Positions 1 to 7,055 of a DNA stretch of 12,753 nucleotides are shown here, one piece after another. The DNA is taken from contig CANNLO010000108.1 in NCBI GenBank assembly GCA_947505055.1, positions 1 to 12,753 of the forward strand, written 5' to 3'. The notes beneath the pieces were generated by a model, which did no database searches, had not been told where the DNA came from, and saw nothing but the letters and a program-made list of their open reading frames with translations. The first letter of the stretch is position 1; each line of letters starts with the position of its first letter. This stretch comes from Methylococcaceae bacterium. Its GTDB lineage: Bacteria; Pseudomonadota; Gammaproteobacteria; Methylococcales; Methylomonadaceae. The translations under genes were made by a program, and so were the position numbers.

Positions 1-16
1 AGTCTTCTACTGACAT
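1..16 (-). CDS. 5' end of an unidentified minus-strand gene, cut by the window edge
   Basis: Only five codons (MSVED) are inside the window. The start is supported by a strong Shine-Dalgarno site read on the minus strand, AAGGAGA at 23-29, six bases before the ATG. The beginning recalls some transposase starts, but five residues cannot identify a family. It lies outside the tRNA fragment, so it belongs to the flanking chromosome or to a neighbouring element. Confidence 0.45.
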
Positions 17-157
17 GGCTCATCTCCTTCATAAAGTTGCTTTTGGTAGAACAACTCTACGGTAGTCGCGGCCTTGTCTTCAACTCATTTAAAGTTGAGC
101 ATCGCGTATTGTTATAGTTTCTTATGGTCAATTGTCCCATGAGTGTCCCACAGGCAT
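17..157. other. Gene-free flank left of the attachment site
   Basis: No coding region is seen. It should hold the promoter and leader of the minus-strand gene at the left edge. It contains a 6-base inverted repeat (TCAACT 80-85 with AGTTGA 93-98) and a short direct repeat TGTCCCA at 133-139 and 144-150. No function can be assigned to either. Confidence 0.4.
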
Positions 158-190
158 AAAAAAAGCCCTTAGACATACACCTAAGGGCTT
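158..190 (-). terminator. Rho-independent terminator, leftward
   Basis: A perfect 10-base stem, AAGCCCTTAG (163-172) with CTAAGGGCTT (181-190), has an 8-base loop and is followed on the minus strand by seven T residues (158-164). It lies just beyond the 3' end of the minus-strand tRNA-Thr fragment, where the terminator of a tRNA transcript is expected. This suggests that this side is the original chromosome downstream of the tRNA gene. Confidence 0.85.
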
Positions 191-198
191 GATTTTAT

Positions 199-244
199 TG
201 GAGCTGGCGATGGGAATCGAACCCGCGACCGGCTGATTACAAAT
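199..244 (-). repeat. 3' half of tRNA-Thr(UGU): attachment-site core of the integrated element
   Basis: Read on the minus strand, the sequence runs from the anticodon loop TTTGTAA (anticodon TGT) through the anticodon 3' stem, a variable loop, a T-arm with GGGTTCGATTCCC, the acceptor 3' strand CGCCAGC, discriminator T and CCA. The expected 5' half (D-arm and acceptor 5' strand) is absent: beyond position 244 the sequence diverges. A tRNA 3' end that stops at the anticodon loop, next to an integrase gene, is the classical duplicated att core. The T-stem has a C-A mismatch (CCCAT where CCCGT would pair), so this copy is not a working tRNA. The intact gene should lie at the other end of the element. 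Confidence 0.8.
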
Positions 245-289
245 TTGGAGGTTTAGTGTTTTTTGCTGATTAATTGACCTTACTGAACC

Positions 290-318
290 TTTACAGACCG
301 CCATGTTGAGCCTATTAT
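290..318 (+). promoter_or_regulatory. Sigma-70 promoter of the integrase gene
   Basis: TTTACA (290-295) is separated by exactly 17 bases from TATTAT (313-318); each hexamer matches the consensus at five of six positions. Transcription would start near 325, about 90 bases before the integrase ATG, and the leader would contain the GTAACCCC repeats. Confidence 0.6.
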
Positions 319-327
319 GAGCTTAAT

Positions 328-402
328 GGGGTTACATGAAATTTCACCCGATTTCACCTAATTTGTAACCCCGGCGTAACCCCGGTTCAAATGTGCAACC
401 CC
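328..402. repeat. GTAACCCC repeat cluster in the integrase leader
   Basis: The octamer occurs inverted at 328-335 (GGGGTTAC) and direct at 365-372 and 376-383, with a one-base variant (GCAACCCC) at 395-402. Two copies of ATTTCACC (341-348, 351-358) lie between them. The position between att core and integrase fits arm-type integrase or excisionase binding sites, or an autoregulatory operator. The function is inferred from position only. Confidence 0.5.
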
Positions 403-415
403 AGAGGGCTTGAGT

Positions 416-1636
416 ATGGCAGAGAACAAAATCAATTTTACTAAGGCTTCTTTGGATGCCTTGCCTTTGCCTGCCGCTGGTCAGCGTATGGCTTATCATG
501 ATGCAAAGACCAACGGTCTCCAAATTCGGGTTACTAGCACCGGCGTAAAAACCTTCTGTGTTTTTCGACGAGTCAAAGCAGGTAGTCCTGAACGGGTTAC
601 GCTTGGCCGTTATCCTGACATGTCCATCGAACAGGCTCGTAAAGAAGCTGTGCGGATCAATTCGCTAATTGCGGACGGCATTAACCCTAACACAGATGTA
701 AGGGCGTTAAAAACCGAAACGACTCTGCAAGAGCTGTTTGATGAGTTCCTGAAGCATCGTCGTAATCGGCGCGGCGCGTATTTATCTGAAAAGACTAAGC
801 GTACTTACCAATACGATTTCGATCTTTACCTTTCCAAATGGGGCAAGCGCCAGTTGTCAATTTTTAAGGACACTGACTTTGGTAAACTCCATACGGATAT
901 AGGCAAAATTCATCCCACCACTGCGAACCGAGTCGTGGCGATGGCATCAAGCTTGTTCGGGTATGCCACCGAGCGAAAGCTCTTTAAAGGCGCTAATCCA
1001 GCACAGGGGATCAAAAAGTTTCCAGAAAACAAACGTGACCGTTTCATACAGTCTGACGAGTTACCGGCATTCTTCAAGTCACTTAGCGAAGAACCCAACG
1101 AGACACTGCGTGACTTTTTTTTCATTTCATTACTGACTGGAGCACGACGCTCTAACGTTCAAGAAATGCAGTGGACAGAAATTCACTTTGGTCGCGCTGA
1201 ATGGCGCATACCCACCACCAAGAACGGCGAACCCCAAACAGTGACACTTACGCCGGAAGTGATTGAAATCTTAACAGCAAGACAAAACTGCGATCCCGTG
1301 TGGGTTTTTCCAGGTAATGGCGCAACTGGCCATTTAGTCGAGCCAAAAACAGCCTGGAAACGTGTTTTGGAGAGGGCAGGGCTTACCGATTTGAGGATTC
1401 ATGATTTACGAAGAACGTTGGGGAGTTGGCAGGCTAAAACCGGCGCATCTTTAACCATTGTCGGTAAGTCCTTAAATCACAAATCGCATAGCACCACTGC
1501 GATATACGCCCGACTGGATTCTGACCCTGTTCGCGAATCGGTTGAACGAGCGACTGGCGCAATGTTGTCGGCGGCTGGCTTAAAGTCGGTTGCAGATGTC
1601 ATTCCAATAAAGCAGAATGGAAAGCCAATTCGATAA
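416..1636 (+). CDS. int: Tyrosine integrase of the DUF4102/P4 family
   Basis: The 406-residue protein catalyses site-specific recombination between the element and the tRNA-Thr site. An N-terminal arm-binding DUF4102 domain (about residues 5-90, with GLQIRV and ERVTLGRYPDMS) is followed by a core-binding SAM-like domain (about 100-200) and the catalytic domain. The catalytic residues are in place: R244 in TGARRSN, H329 and R332 in HDLRR, H355 in SLNHKS and nucleophile Y364 in AIYARL. The length is normal and the gene looks intact. The start chosen is ATG 416, seven bases after AGAGGG (403-408); a TTG six bases earlier is worse placed. It is the first gene inside the att core, and transcription points away from it into the element. 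Confidence 0.95.
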   Translation: MAENKINFTKASLDALPLPAAGQRMAYHDAKTNGLQIRVTSTGVKTFCVFRRVKAGSPERVTLGRYPDMSIEQARKEAVRINSLIADGINPNTDVRALKTETTLQELFDEFLKHRRNRRGAYLSEKTKRTYQYDFDLYLSKWGKRQLSIFKDTDFGKLHTDIGKIHPTTANRVVAMASSLFGYATERKLFKGANPAQGIKKFPENKRDRFIQSDELPAFFKSLSEEPNETLRDFFFISLLTGARRSNVQEMQWTEIHFGRAEWRIPTTKNGEPQTVTLTPEVIEILTARQNCDPVWVFPGNGATGHLVEPKTAWKRVLERAGLTDLRIHDLRRTLGSWQAKTGASLTIVGKSLNHKSHSTTAIYARLDSDPVRESVERATGAMLSAAGLKSVADVIPIKQNGKPIR

Positions 1637-1645
1637 ATATCGAAT
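1628..1645. repeat. Palindrome over the integrase stop codon
   Basis: ATTCGATA (1628-1635), two A residues, then TATCGAAT (1638-1645) form an 8-base perfect inverted repeat that overlaps the TAA stop. There is no T tract after it, so a terminator is unlikely; a protein-binding site or weak transcript end is possible. Confidence 0.35.
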
Positions 1646-1709
1646 ACTAATCAATGTATTACTGTCATCTATATATAAACAAAAAATGTATTAGGCTATA
1701 GTGTAATAT

Positions 1710-1732
1710 GCTTCATCGTATTTTAATGAAGC
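1710..1732. promoter_or_regulatory. Hairpin or operator upstream of the orphan gene at 1752
   Basis: GCTTCAT (1710-1716) and ATGAAGC (1726-1732) are perfectly complementary around a 9-base loop. It ends ten bases before the Shine-Dalgarno site of the next gene. A TATAGT hexamer at 1697-1702 could be a -10 box, but no convincing -35 box was found. It could act as an operator or as an RNA hairpin in the leader. Confidence 0.35.
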
Positions 1733-1751
1733 AATGTAGCTGGAGATTATT

Positions 1752-2153
1752 ATGTATATGATTAGCGATGAGGTAGAAGTTAAACGCAGGGCGCGGGCCC
1801 TTGAACGATTTGATAGTGAATCTACCACCCTTAGAGAAGACTTAGAAAAAAAACTCGAGCTCGATTTTAGTCGTATAAAAATTAACGCCATTTCACATTT
1901 TTTGGATGAGCGCCGAGACCTTAGAATCGAGTATGAGGAATCCCTCGTCGCACAAATGATGGCACATAGCGAACGAATAGCAGAAGACAAGTATACTGCG
2001 CGAAGAGCAGAAATGACGGAAGAAGAAAAAATAATGGAAGATGAGGTATTCGAAAAACTGGTTGATGAAGAACACAACAAGATGATGGCCCGCTTAATAT
2101 CATTAGGGGTGGACATCAGTATATTTAACGGCGCTTCAAGAATCGATTTCTGA
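1752..2153 (+). CDS. Charged orphan protein, 133 aa, unknown function
   Basis: I do not recognise a family. The protein is very rich in Glu, Arg, Lys and Asp and looks almost wholly helical, with heptad-like stretches at about residues 8-40 and 55-115; there is no signal peptide or membrane segment, so it is probably cytoplasmic. The start ATG 1752 has GGAG (1742-1745) six bases before it. It lies between the integrase and the Fic region; its TGA is one base before the GTG of the next small ORF, which suggests translational coupling. The overlapping ORFs on the minus strand look like shadows of this A-rich gene. Confidence 0.65.
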   Translation: MYMISDEVEVKRRARALERFDSESTTLREDLEKKLELDFSRIKINAISHFLDERRDLRIEYEESLVAQMMAHSERIAEDKYTARRAEMTEEEKIMEDEVFEKLVDEEHNKMMARLISLGVDISIFNGASRIDF

Positions 2154-2154
2154 G

Positions 2155-2292
2155 GTGCTAAATTTCGCTGAAGGTTTAAAAGCCAAACAAACCGAGAGCG
2201 ATCGAACCCACAAAGAAAATGCGTTAGCTGTTTTAGCCAAATATCGTGGCCGCTTCAACGTCGATAAACACAGCCTGGAGGCCATCTTGTGA
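2155..2292 (+). CDS. Small ORF overlapping the start of fic, 45 aa, possible antitoxin or leader protein
   Basis: Starting at GTG 2155 the frame encodes a charged 45-residue protein ending in VLAKYRGRFNVDKHSLEAIL; its TGA (2290-2292) overlaps the GTG start of the fic gene, as in translationally coupled pairs. The frame is open back to 2107, so a longer N-terminus inside the preceding gene is possible, but no ATG is available there and no clear Shine-Dalgarno precedes GTG 2155. A small protein directly upstream of a toxin suggests an antitoxin. However, this Fic carries its own inhibitory motif, so it need not have a partner. I do not recognise the family. Confidence 0.5.
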   Translation: MLNFAEGLKAKQTESDRTHKENALAVLAKYRGRFNVDKHSLEAIL

Positions 2293-3095
2293 AATTCCTA
2301 GACGGATTAGATAGCGACTTAAAAGCGGCCTTGTTGGCCCAGTTACGTGACCTGTGGACGCATACCAGTACAGCATTGGAGGGTAATACCTTAACGTTGG
2401 GAGAAAGGGCCTTTGTTCTCGCGGAAGGTTTAACGGTATCCGGAAAACCCTTGAAAGACCACCAGGAGGTTGTCGGTCACGCCCGGGCTATCGAATTACT
2501 CTATGGCTTATTGGGTCGCCTCGAACCCATCACCGAAGACGATTTGTTCTTATTGCACCGCGCTATTTAAACATCGATTGTCACCGACATTTATCAACAG
2601 GTCGGAGCCTGGAAGCGGGAGCCGAACGGCACCAACGCATTAACAGCAGAAGGTAAGCAGACCTTTATTGACTATGCGTCACCAGCGGATGTGCCAATAA
2701 TGATGAAAGACTGGCTGACGATATTGAACTCAGTTTTAAGCATCTCATTAAATGAAAGTGACGCCTTGACCGCTTATGCTGACCTTCATCAGGCTTTCGT
2801 ACGCATCCATCCCTACGCTGACGGTAACGGTCGTATGGCTCGTCTGGTGGCGAACCTGCCCGTATTAAAGTCAGGTTTTCCACCTGTTTTAATAGATCGC
2901 ACCCGGCGACGCGATTATTTACAGTGGCTTTCGGCTTATGATCTTCAAGTCGGCCCCGCCAAAGTAGGTAGCGCTATTTTACCTGAATCGGATTTACGAG
3001 ACTCCTTCCAACAGTTCTGCGGTCAGTGCTGGCAGGCGTCATTGGAATTGGTTGCCGAGATACAGAATCGGCAGCAAGAGCGTCGTAACTCATAA
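2289..3095 (+). pseudogene. Fic-family AMPylase, class II, interrupted by one in-frame stop
   Basis: Fic proteins transfer AMP from ATP to target hydroxyls. The frame holds both halves in register. The N-terminal part (93 aa, 2289-2570) has the self-inhibitory motif S27-x3-E31-G32 (TSTALEGN) and LTLGE. After TAA at 2568-2570 the same frame continues with TSIVTDIYQQVGAWKREPNG and, at residue 174 of the full frame, the active-site loop HPYADGNGRMAR (HPFx[D/E]GNGRxxR family motif, Phe replaced by Tyr). In the family this junction usually reads HRAVQTS, so the stop most likely replaced a Gln CAA by one C-to-T change. Start GTG 2289 has a perfect GGAGG (2277-2281) seven bases upstream. A GTG at 2691 could restart a 134-aa C-terminal part containing the catalytic loop but no inhibitory helix. 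Most likely inactive or read through. Confidence 0.85.
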
Positions 3096-3476
3096 TTTCG
3101 CTCCGCCCGATCTTCTCGCTGGAATCTCCCTGTCGAACAGGAGCCCTTGTTCAACGCCCCCGATAATCTGGAACACTCAATGACAAAATGCGGCTTCTTA
3201 ATCCCGTATTTTTAGCTACCGGACAAGTTAGCGCTGCCCGATTATCTGCCCCCATTTCCCCCTGATCGCCGGTAGTTGGTCTCAATCCCCCCAACGACAA
3301 AAGCAACGCATACTGTCAATATCAAAGAAATAGTCCATTAACAAAAAATGGTAAAAAATATTCCACCTTATTTGAGTCACCTCTCCGTTAATTTCCCCTC
3401 GCGTAAAGTGAATTCTGATTAATCATAGTTGACCTAGATTAACTGTATTTAAACACCCCGCTACAAAACACTGCCG

Positions 3477-3488
3477 ATATTGCAATAT
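3477..3488. promoter_or_regulatory. Palindrome ATATTGCAATAT, possible operator
   Basis: A perfect 12-base palindrome lies about 42 bases upstream of the TATAAT box of the excisionase-primase operon. Its position suits an operator or a nucleoid-protein site, but there is no other support. Confidence 0.3.
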
Positions 3489-3529
3489 TTGGCTTGATGC
3501 GGCGTACAGTCCTAGAAATCTCCCTCCCG

Positions 3530-3535
3530 TATAAT
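3530..3535 (+). promoter_or_regulatory. Probable -10 box of the excisionase-primase operon
   Basis: A perfect TATAAT is found about 100 bases before the first gene of the operon. The bases 16-18 upstream give no good -35 hexamer, so the promoter may need an activator. The leader would be roughly 90 bases. Confidence 0.4.
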
Positions 3536-3635
3536 TCGTATAACTTAGAAAAGTAACGAATCGGCTGAAAGCCATCGATACCTTTTATCTAGGGTTTTAT
3601 CGACACCGACTAAATTTTATCTGGAGATAATAAAT

Positions 3636-3866
3636 ATGAAAGAACAAGCATCCAAGACTGTGTTTTCACGCTCATCGGAACAAAAATTGTTAAATACCGC
3701 TGAGGCTGCTCAGTATATAGGCATCACTCCGGGAACGCTTGAGGTGTGGCGTTGTGTTAAGAGACATGACATCGCTCATTTAAAAATCGGGAGGCTGATC
3801 CGGTACAGAAAGACAGACTTGGATACGTTTCTGGCAAGTTGTATTGTCGGCAATATTGCAGGATAA
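3636..3866 (+). CDS. Excisionase/AlpA-like HTH DNA-binding protein
   Basis: The 76-residue protein is a single MerR-like winged helix of the HTH_17 excisionase family: LNTAEAAQYIGITPGTLEVW (about residues 19-38) is the helix-turn-helix, and LKIGRLIRYRKTDLDTFLAS the wing and last helix. Such proteins bend DNA at att sites for excision, or, like AlpA, activate integrase or replication genes. The ATG is preceded by GGAGAT about seven bases upstream. It ends ten bases before the primase-helicase start, so the two genes probably form an operon, with this protein as a likely switch for excision and replication. Confidence 0.85.
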   Translation: MKEQASKTVFSRSSEQKLLNTAEAAQYIGITPGTLEVWRCVKRHDIAHLKIGRLIRYRKTDLDTFLASCIVGNIAG

Positions 3867-3876
3867 GGGGGGAGGA

Positions 3877-6426
3877 ATGACTGCTTTACATACCCCTACC
3901 ACGCACCAAAATCATATTTCACTAAAGGATGCCGGTGCTTTATTTTCGGCGAATTGCGAAAACGAAGCTCCTAGCATATCGGAGTTGATTTCTTCTCCTC
4001 TCCATATCGATGCCAAAGAAGCAAATCGATTTCTGGAGGCCCTTGATCCAGGAGCGGAGCGGTGGACGTTTCAGACAATCAATGATAAGGGAGGCAGGAG
4101 TGGCCTAGCTCAAATATTCCATTCCAGCCTTGATGATGCATTATCTCAGCTTAATTTTTTACAAGATGGCGGGGCAGGGGTATTTGTTACAGTCAACGAA
4201 ACTGACTTGAACGGACGAACTGCCGGGAATATAACCCGAATACGCGCTATTTTCGCCGATTGCGACGGTACAGACCCTCAGCAGATGCTTGATTCTTTGC
4301 AGCCGCATATCGTTATTGAAAGTAGCCCAGGGAAGTTTCACCTGTATTGGGTAGTGTCGGACTGTCTACTCGACCAATTCAAACCAGTGCAGCAAGCTAT
4401 CGCTAAGGTATACGGTACAGATGGTAAGGTTTGCGACTTACCTCGCGTATTGAGATTACCGGGGTCATGGCATCAAAAATCCGAGCCGTTCCAAAGTCGG
4501 GTTATCGAAATTAATGACCTAGAACCGTACCTGCTGAAAGAGATCATTGATAGGCTAAAGTTAGCGTCATCTATCGAAAAAATGAGCACGGTCACCAGAT
4601 CGGTTCGACCTACTCAGGCAATGAATGGATTCGAGCTTCTAAAAATAACCAGCGCTCTTGGCAGCATTGATCCTGACTTTGATTACGACAGCTGGCTACA
4701 CGTAGGTATGGCCTTGCACCATGCTACGGGAGGAGGAAGCCAAGGGCTTGACGCATGGGACAGATGGTCTGAGAGAGGCCCTTTATATAATGATGGAGAG
4801 TGTAAATTCAAGTGGTCCACGTTCGATATAGACGGTAATGCTAGCAGCCAAATAACCGTTGGAACTATTTTCCACATGGCGCTTAAAAATGACTGGACTC
4901 CACCGATTTCCCCGCTATTATTCAAAAATCCCAAGGGAAAGCTGGAGCTGTTACCTGATTCTACGATGGCCGCAGTTATGGCTAAAAACATTCCCGACCT
5001 TATGTTCGATGTCATCTCAAGTAGCTGGTATAGCTATTCAGGTTGCGTTTGGCTCAAGGTATGCCAAACAAAAGCCAAATATCAAATTAGGTTGGCGATG
5101 GATAAAGGATGCGACCCATTAGGCTACCCACATGCCAAGTTATCCTCCATGGATAGTTTTTTAAGATTGGATTTGTCCCGAGACCTAAAAGCTTCCGACC
5201 CTGATTTATTGCCGTTCAGCAACGGAGTTTTGAAGGTATCGACTAAAGAGTTTATTGATCATTCCGCAGAACACTATTTGACATGGCATTTACCGTATGA
5301 ATACAGCTCAAACGCTGATGCAAAACCTGTCATTGATTGGTTGACAAAAACTTTGAGCGACGACTTGCACCAAACTCAGATTATAAGGGCTTTTGGTAGA
5401 GCTATTTTAACCGGAGCCATGTCGCACATGCAGAAATACCTAGAACTTATTGGCGCAGCCGGTTCGGGCAAGTCATCAATTATTCGCATGTTGGCCGTCG
5501 TCATGGGTCGGGAAAATTACTACACCACTACCCTAAAGGAGCTGGAGCTAAACCGGTTTGAAACCGCGAACCTATACGGCAAGCGTCTTGTGGCGATTAC
5601 CGATGCCGAGAGTTTCATCGGCGACGTCACCACGCTAAAAGCAGCGACGGGTGGCGACGACTTGAGATATGAAGTCAAAAATGTGCAAGCGGCCCAGCCC
5701 TACACGTTTACTGGTGGGCTTATCCTAGCAGGAAATAAAGATATCAAAAGCAACGACCATTCCAACGGATTGCAACGAAGACGCATAACACTGAGGTTGA
5801 ATAATGTCATTGCCCCTGAGGAAATGAAAGACCTTGATCCGATATTTCATCAGTGCGCCGCCGGTCTGGTTAACTGGATGATGGATATGTCGGAGGAAGA
5901 CATGACCGCTTACCTGAAAACTCCGGGACTGTTGTGTGGCGCCATAGTAGAGGCTCGGCATGAGCAGATGTTAAATACAAACCAACTGTATCGCTGGTTT
6001 GATGAGTGCGTTGATCTAGCCCCAGGTTTTAAAACTTATATCGGAAAAGCTTTAAAAGGAATTAATGTGATAAACGCTGGCACATTTCGTGAGCCACGCG
6101 AGAAATTATATCCAAATTATGAAGAGTGGGTGCAAAGTCAGGGTAATGAGAGAGCTACATCCCTTCAAAACTTCAGTAATGACCTGATATGCCTACTGGT
6201 TGAGCAGCTTCGATTGCCCGGAATTAAAAAGGGTAAAGACGCGCATGGCGTTTTTATCGAAGGGATCAAGATCCGGATTATTGATGTCCGTCCATTCACA
6301 AGCGGCGGAGGATCGAGTGCGAATTCCAATGCCTCCTTACCCCCAGTGGTAGTGGCAGGCATCAACAATCTTAGCTGCAAGCAATCTTCAGGTGACGCTG
6401 CCGAAATAGTTATGACGACTCAATGA
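3877..6426 (+). CDS. Primase-helicase: RepB-type primase, PriCT and SF3 (P4/D5-like) helicase
   Basis: The 849-residue protein should start and drive replication of the excised element. The N-terminal archaeo-eukaryotic primase domain (about residues 50-235) shows IFADCDG with D128 and D130, the SSPGKFHLYW motif with H155, and RVLRLPGSWHQK (190-201). A PriCT-2-like segment follows (about 250-335, with DYDSWLHVGMALHH). The SF3 helicase domain has Walker A GAAGSGKS (526-533, K532), Walker B LVAITDAE (571-578), motif C GGLILAGN ending at N620, and arginines in GLQRRRITL. All catalytic residues are present. ATG 3877 is preferred, with AAGGGGGGAGG just before it; an in-frame TTG at 3844 would overlap the upstream gene. 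Its last codons contain the first iterons of the putative origin. Confidence 0.93.
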   Translation: MTALHTPTTHQNHISLKDAGALFSANCENEAPSISELISSPLHIDAKEANRFLEALDPGAERWTFQTINDKGGRSGLAQIFHSSLDDALSQLNFLQDGGAGVFVTVNETDLNGRTAGNITRIRAIFADCDGTDPQQMLDSLQPHIVIESSPGKFHLYWVVSDCLLDQFKPVQQAIAKVYGTDGKVCDLPRVLRLPGSWHQKSEPFQSRVIEINDLEPYLLKEIIDRLKLASSIEKMSTVTRSVRPTQAMNGFELLKITSALGSIDPDFDYDSWLHVGMALHHATGGGSQGLDAWDRWSERGPLYNDGECKFKWSTFDIDGNASSQITVGTIFHMALKNDWTPPISPLLFKNPKGKLELLPDSTMAAVMAKNIPDLMFDVISSSWYSYSGCVWLKVCQTKAKYQIRLAMDKGCDPLGYPHAKLSSMDSFLRLDLSRDLKASDPDLLPFSNGVLKVSTKEFIDHSAEHYLTWHLPYEYSSNADAKPVIDWLTKTLSDDLHQTQIIRAFGRAILTGAMSHMQKYLELIGAAGSGKSSIIRMLAVVMGRENYYTTTLKELELNRFETANLYGKRLVAITDAESFIGDVTTLKAATGGDDLRYEVKNVQAAQPYTFTGGLILAGNKDIKSNDHSNGLQRRRITLRLNNVIAPEEMKDLDPIFHQCAAGLVNWMMDMSEEDMTAYLKTPGLLCGAIVEARHEQMLNTNQLYRWFDECVDLAPGFKTYIGKALKGINVINAGTFREPREKLYPNYEEWVQSQGNERATSLQNFSNDLICLLVEQLRLPGIKKGKDAHGVFIEGIKIRIIDVRPFTSGGGSSANSNASLPPVVVAGINNLSCKQSSGDAAEIVMTTQ

Positions 6427-6671
6427 TGACCGGAATGACGACTTAACTATCTGATATAAATGACTTATGGCTACTATGATGACCTATTCGCCCCACAGCA
6501 CATATTATTACAAATCCCAGTAGTGGAGGTAGTGTTTACAAGTTGATAAGGACATAGATTTATTTTTATATAAGAAGTGAAAAAGGTCATCACAGTCTTC
6601 ATAAATATATTATTTACAATGAGTTATGGTATTCATTCGAGTCGTCATAGGGTCATCATGGTATGACGGCC
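6412..6671. repeat. Iteron array with AT-rich core, candidate replication origin
   Basis: Nine-base iterons with consensus ATGAYGACY occur direct at 6412-6420, 6423-6431, 6435-6443 and 6476-6484, and inverted at 6585-6593 (one mismatch), 6640-6648 and 6651-6659; a diverged direct copy ATGACGGCC is at 6663-6671. The two outer clusters mirror each other: ATGATGACC followed after two or three bases by ATGACGACT. Between them lies an AT-rich stretch (about 6550-6620, including TTTATTTTTATATAAG). Binding sites around an easily melted segment, right after a primase-helicase gene, fit an origin used by that protein. The first iterons encode its C-terminus and stop codon. The function is inferred. 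Confidence 0.65.
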
Positions 6672-7055
6672 TACAATAAAATACCCATATGGATTGTTGC
6701 TCACACCCAAAGCCAGCCCAAATGTAAACATCACCCTGGGACTCCTTTGTACTGGTACCTTGATTACGAATTACGCCTATACCCCCCCCGCCCATGAGCT
6801 GAGGGGCTTGGCGGTAATTTAATAGAACCACTTCGGTGGCCGAAGCGAATAGCCCAGGAGTCTGTGGCTTCGCGCTTTATCGCCTAGCGGCGGGCTCCCG
6901 TATTTTTATGATTGGTGTGTTTGGTAATCTGGGTTGTGTGGTTTCCAAATTGATAATAATGCTACTGATGAGGTGTCACAAAAGAAAGGCCTTGGTCGGC
7001 GGTCAGTATGTCGACCTTCAATGTTTATCCAATTTAACTTTTCAGAGGTAACAAT
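6672..7055. other. 384-base gap, structured, no convincing gene
   Basis: A run of eight C residues lies at 6782-6789, and a CCGCC/GGCGG inverted pair brackets the stretch just after it. A 6-base hairpin CTTCGG-TGG-CCGAAG is at 6831-6845. The stretch to about 6900 is GC-rich and could form an RNA structure or small RNA, but no known family is recognised. A 71-codon frame from GTG 6836 to 7051 has no Shine-Dalgarno site and a composition unlike a protein. Possible leader of the 7056 gene. Confidence 0.4.

Larger units (their letters stand above)
3096..3635. other. 540-base intergenic region before the excisionase-primase operon
   Basis: No convincing coding frame is seen on either strand. The left part (to about 3290) is C-rich and without clear structure. 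From about 3300 it becomes AT-rich and probably holds control sites of the downstream operon, including a 12-base palindrome at 3477-3488 and a -10 box at 3530. No tRNA, CRISPR repeats or terminator with a T tract were found. Confidence 0.5.

Noticed and set aside
199..244. A functional tRNA gene
   Set aside because: Only the 3' half is present and the T-stem has a mismatch; no D-arm or 5' acceptor strand follows.
1691..2116. 141-codon minus-strand frame opposite the charged orphan gene
   Set aside because: It is very Ser-rich, the usual mirror of a Glu/Arg-rich gene, and it overlaps a plus-strand gene with a good ribosome site.
4683..5122. Alternative frames on both strands inside the primase gene
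   Set aside because: They lie within a well-supported gene with domain motifs on both sides and have no independent support.
6610..6831. 73-codon minus-strand frame across the iterons
   Set aside because: It runs through the iteron repeats and the C8 tract, has no clear ribosome site, and resembles no protein. Its apparent pattern comes from the repeats.
6836..7051. 71-codon plus-strand frame starting at GTG, ending four bases before the 7056 gene
   Set aside because: There is no Shine-Dalgarno site, it starts inside a hairpin, the composition is unlike a protein, and the region is better read as leader or RNA structure.
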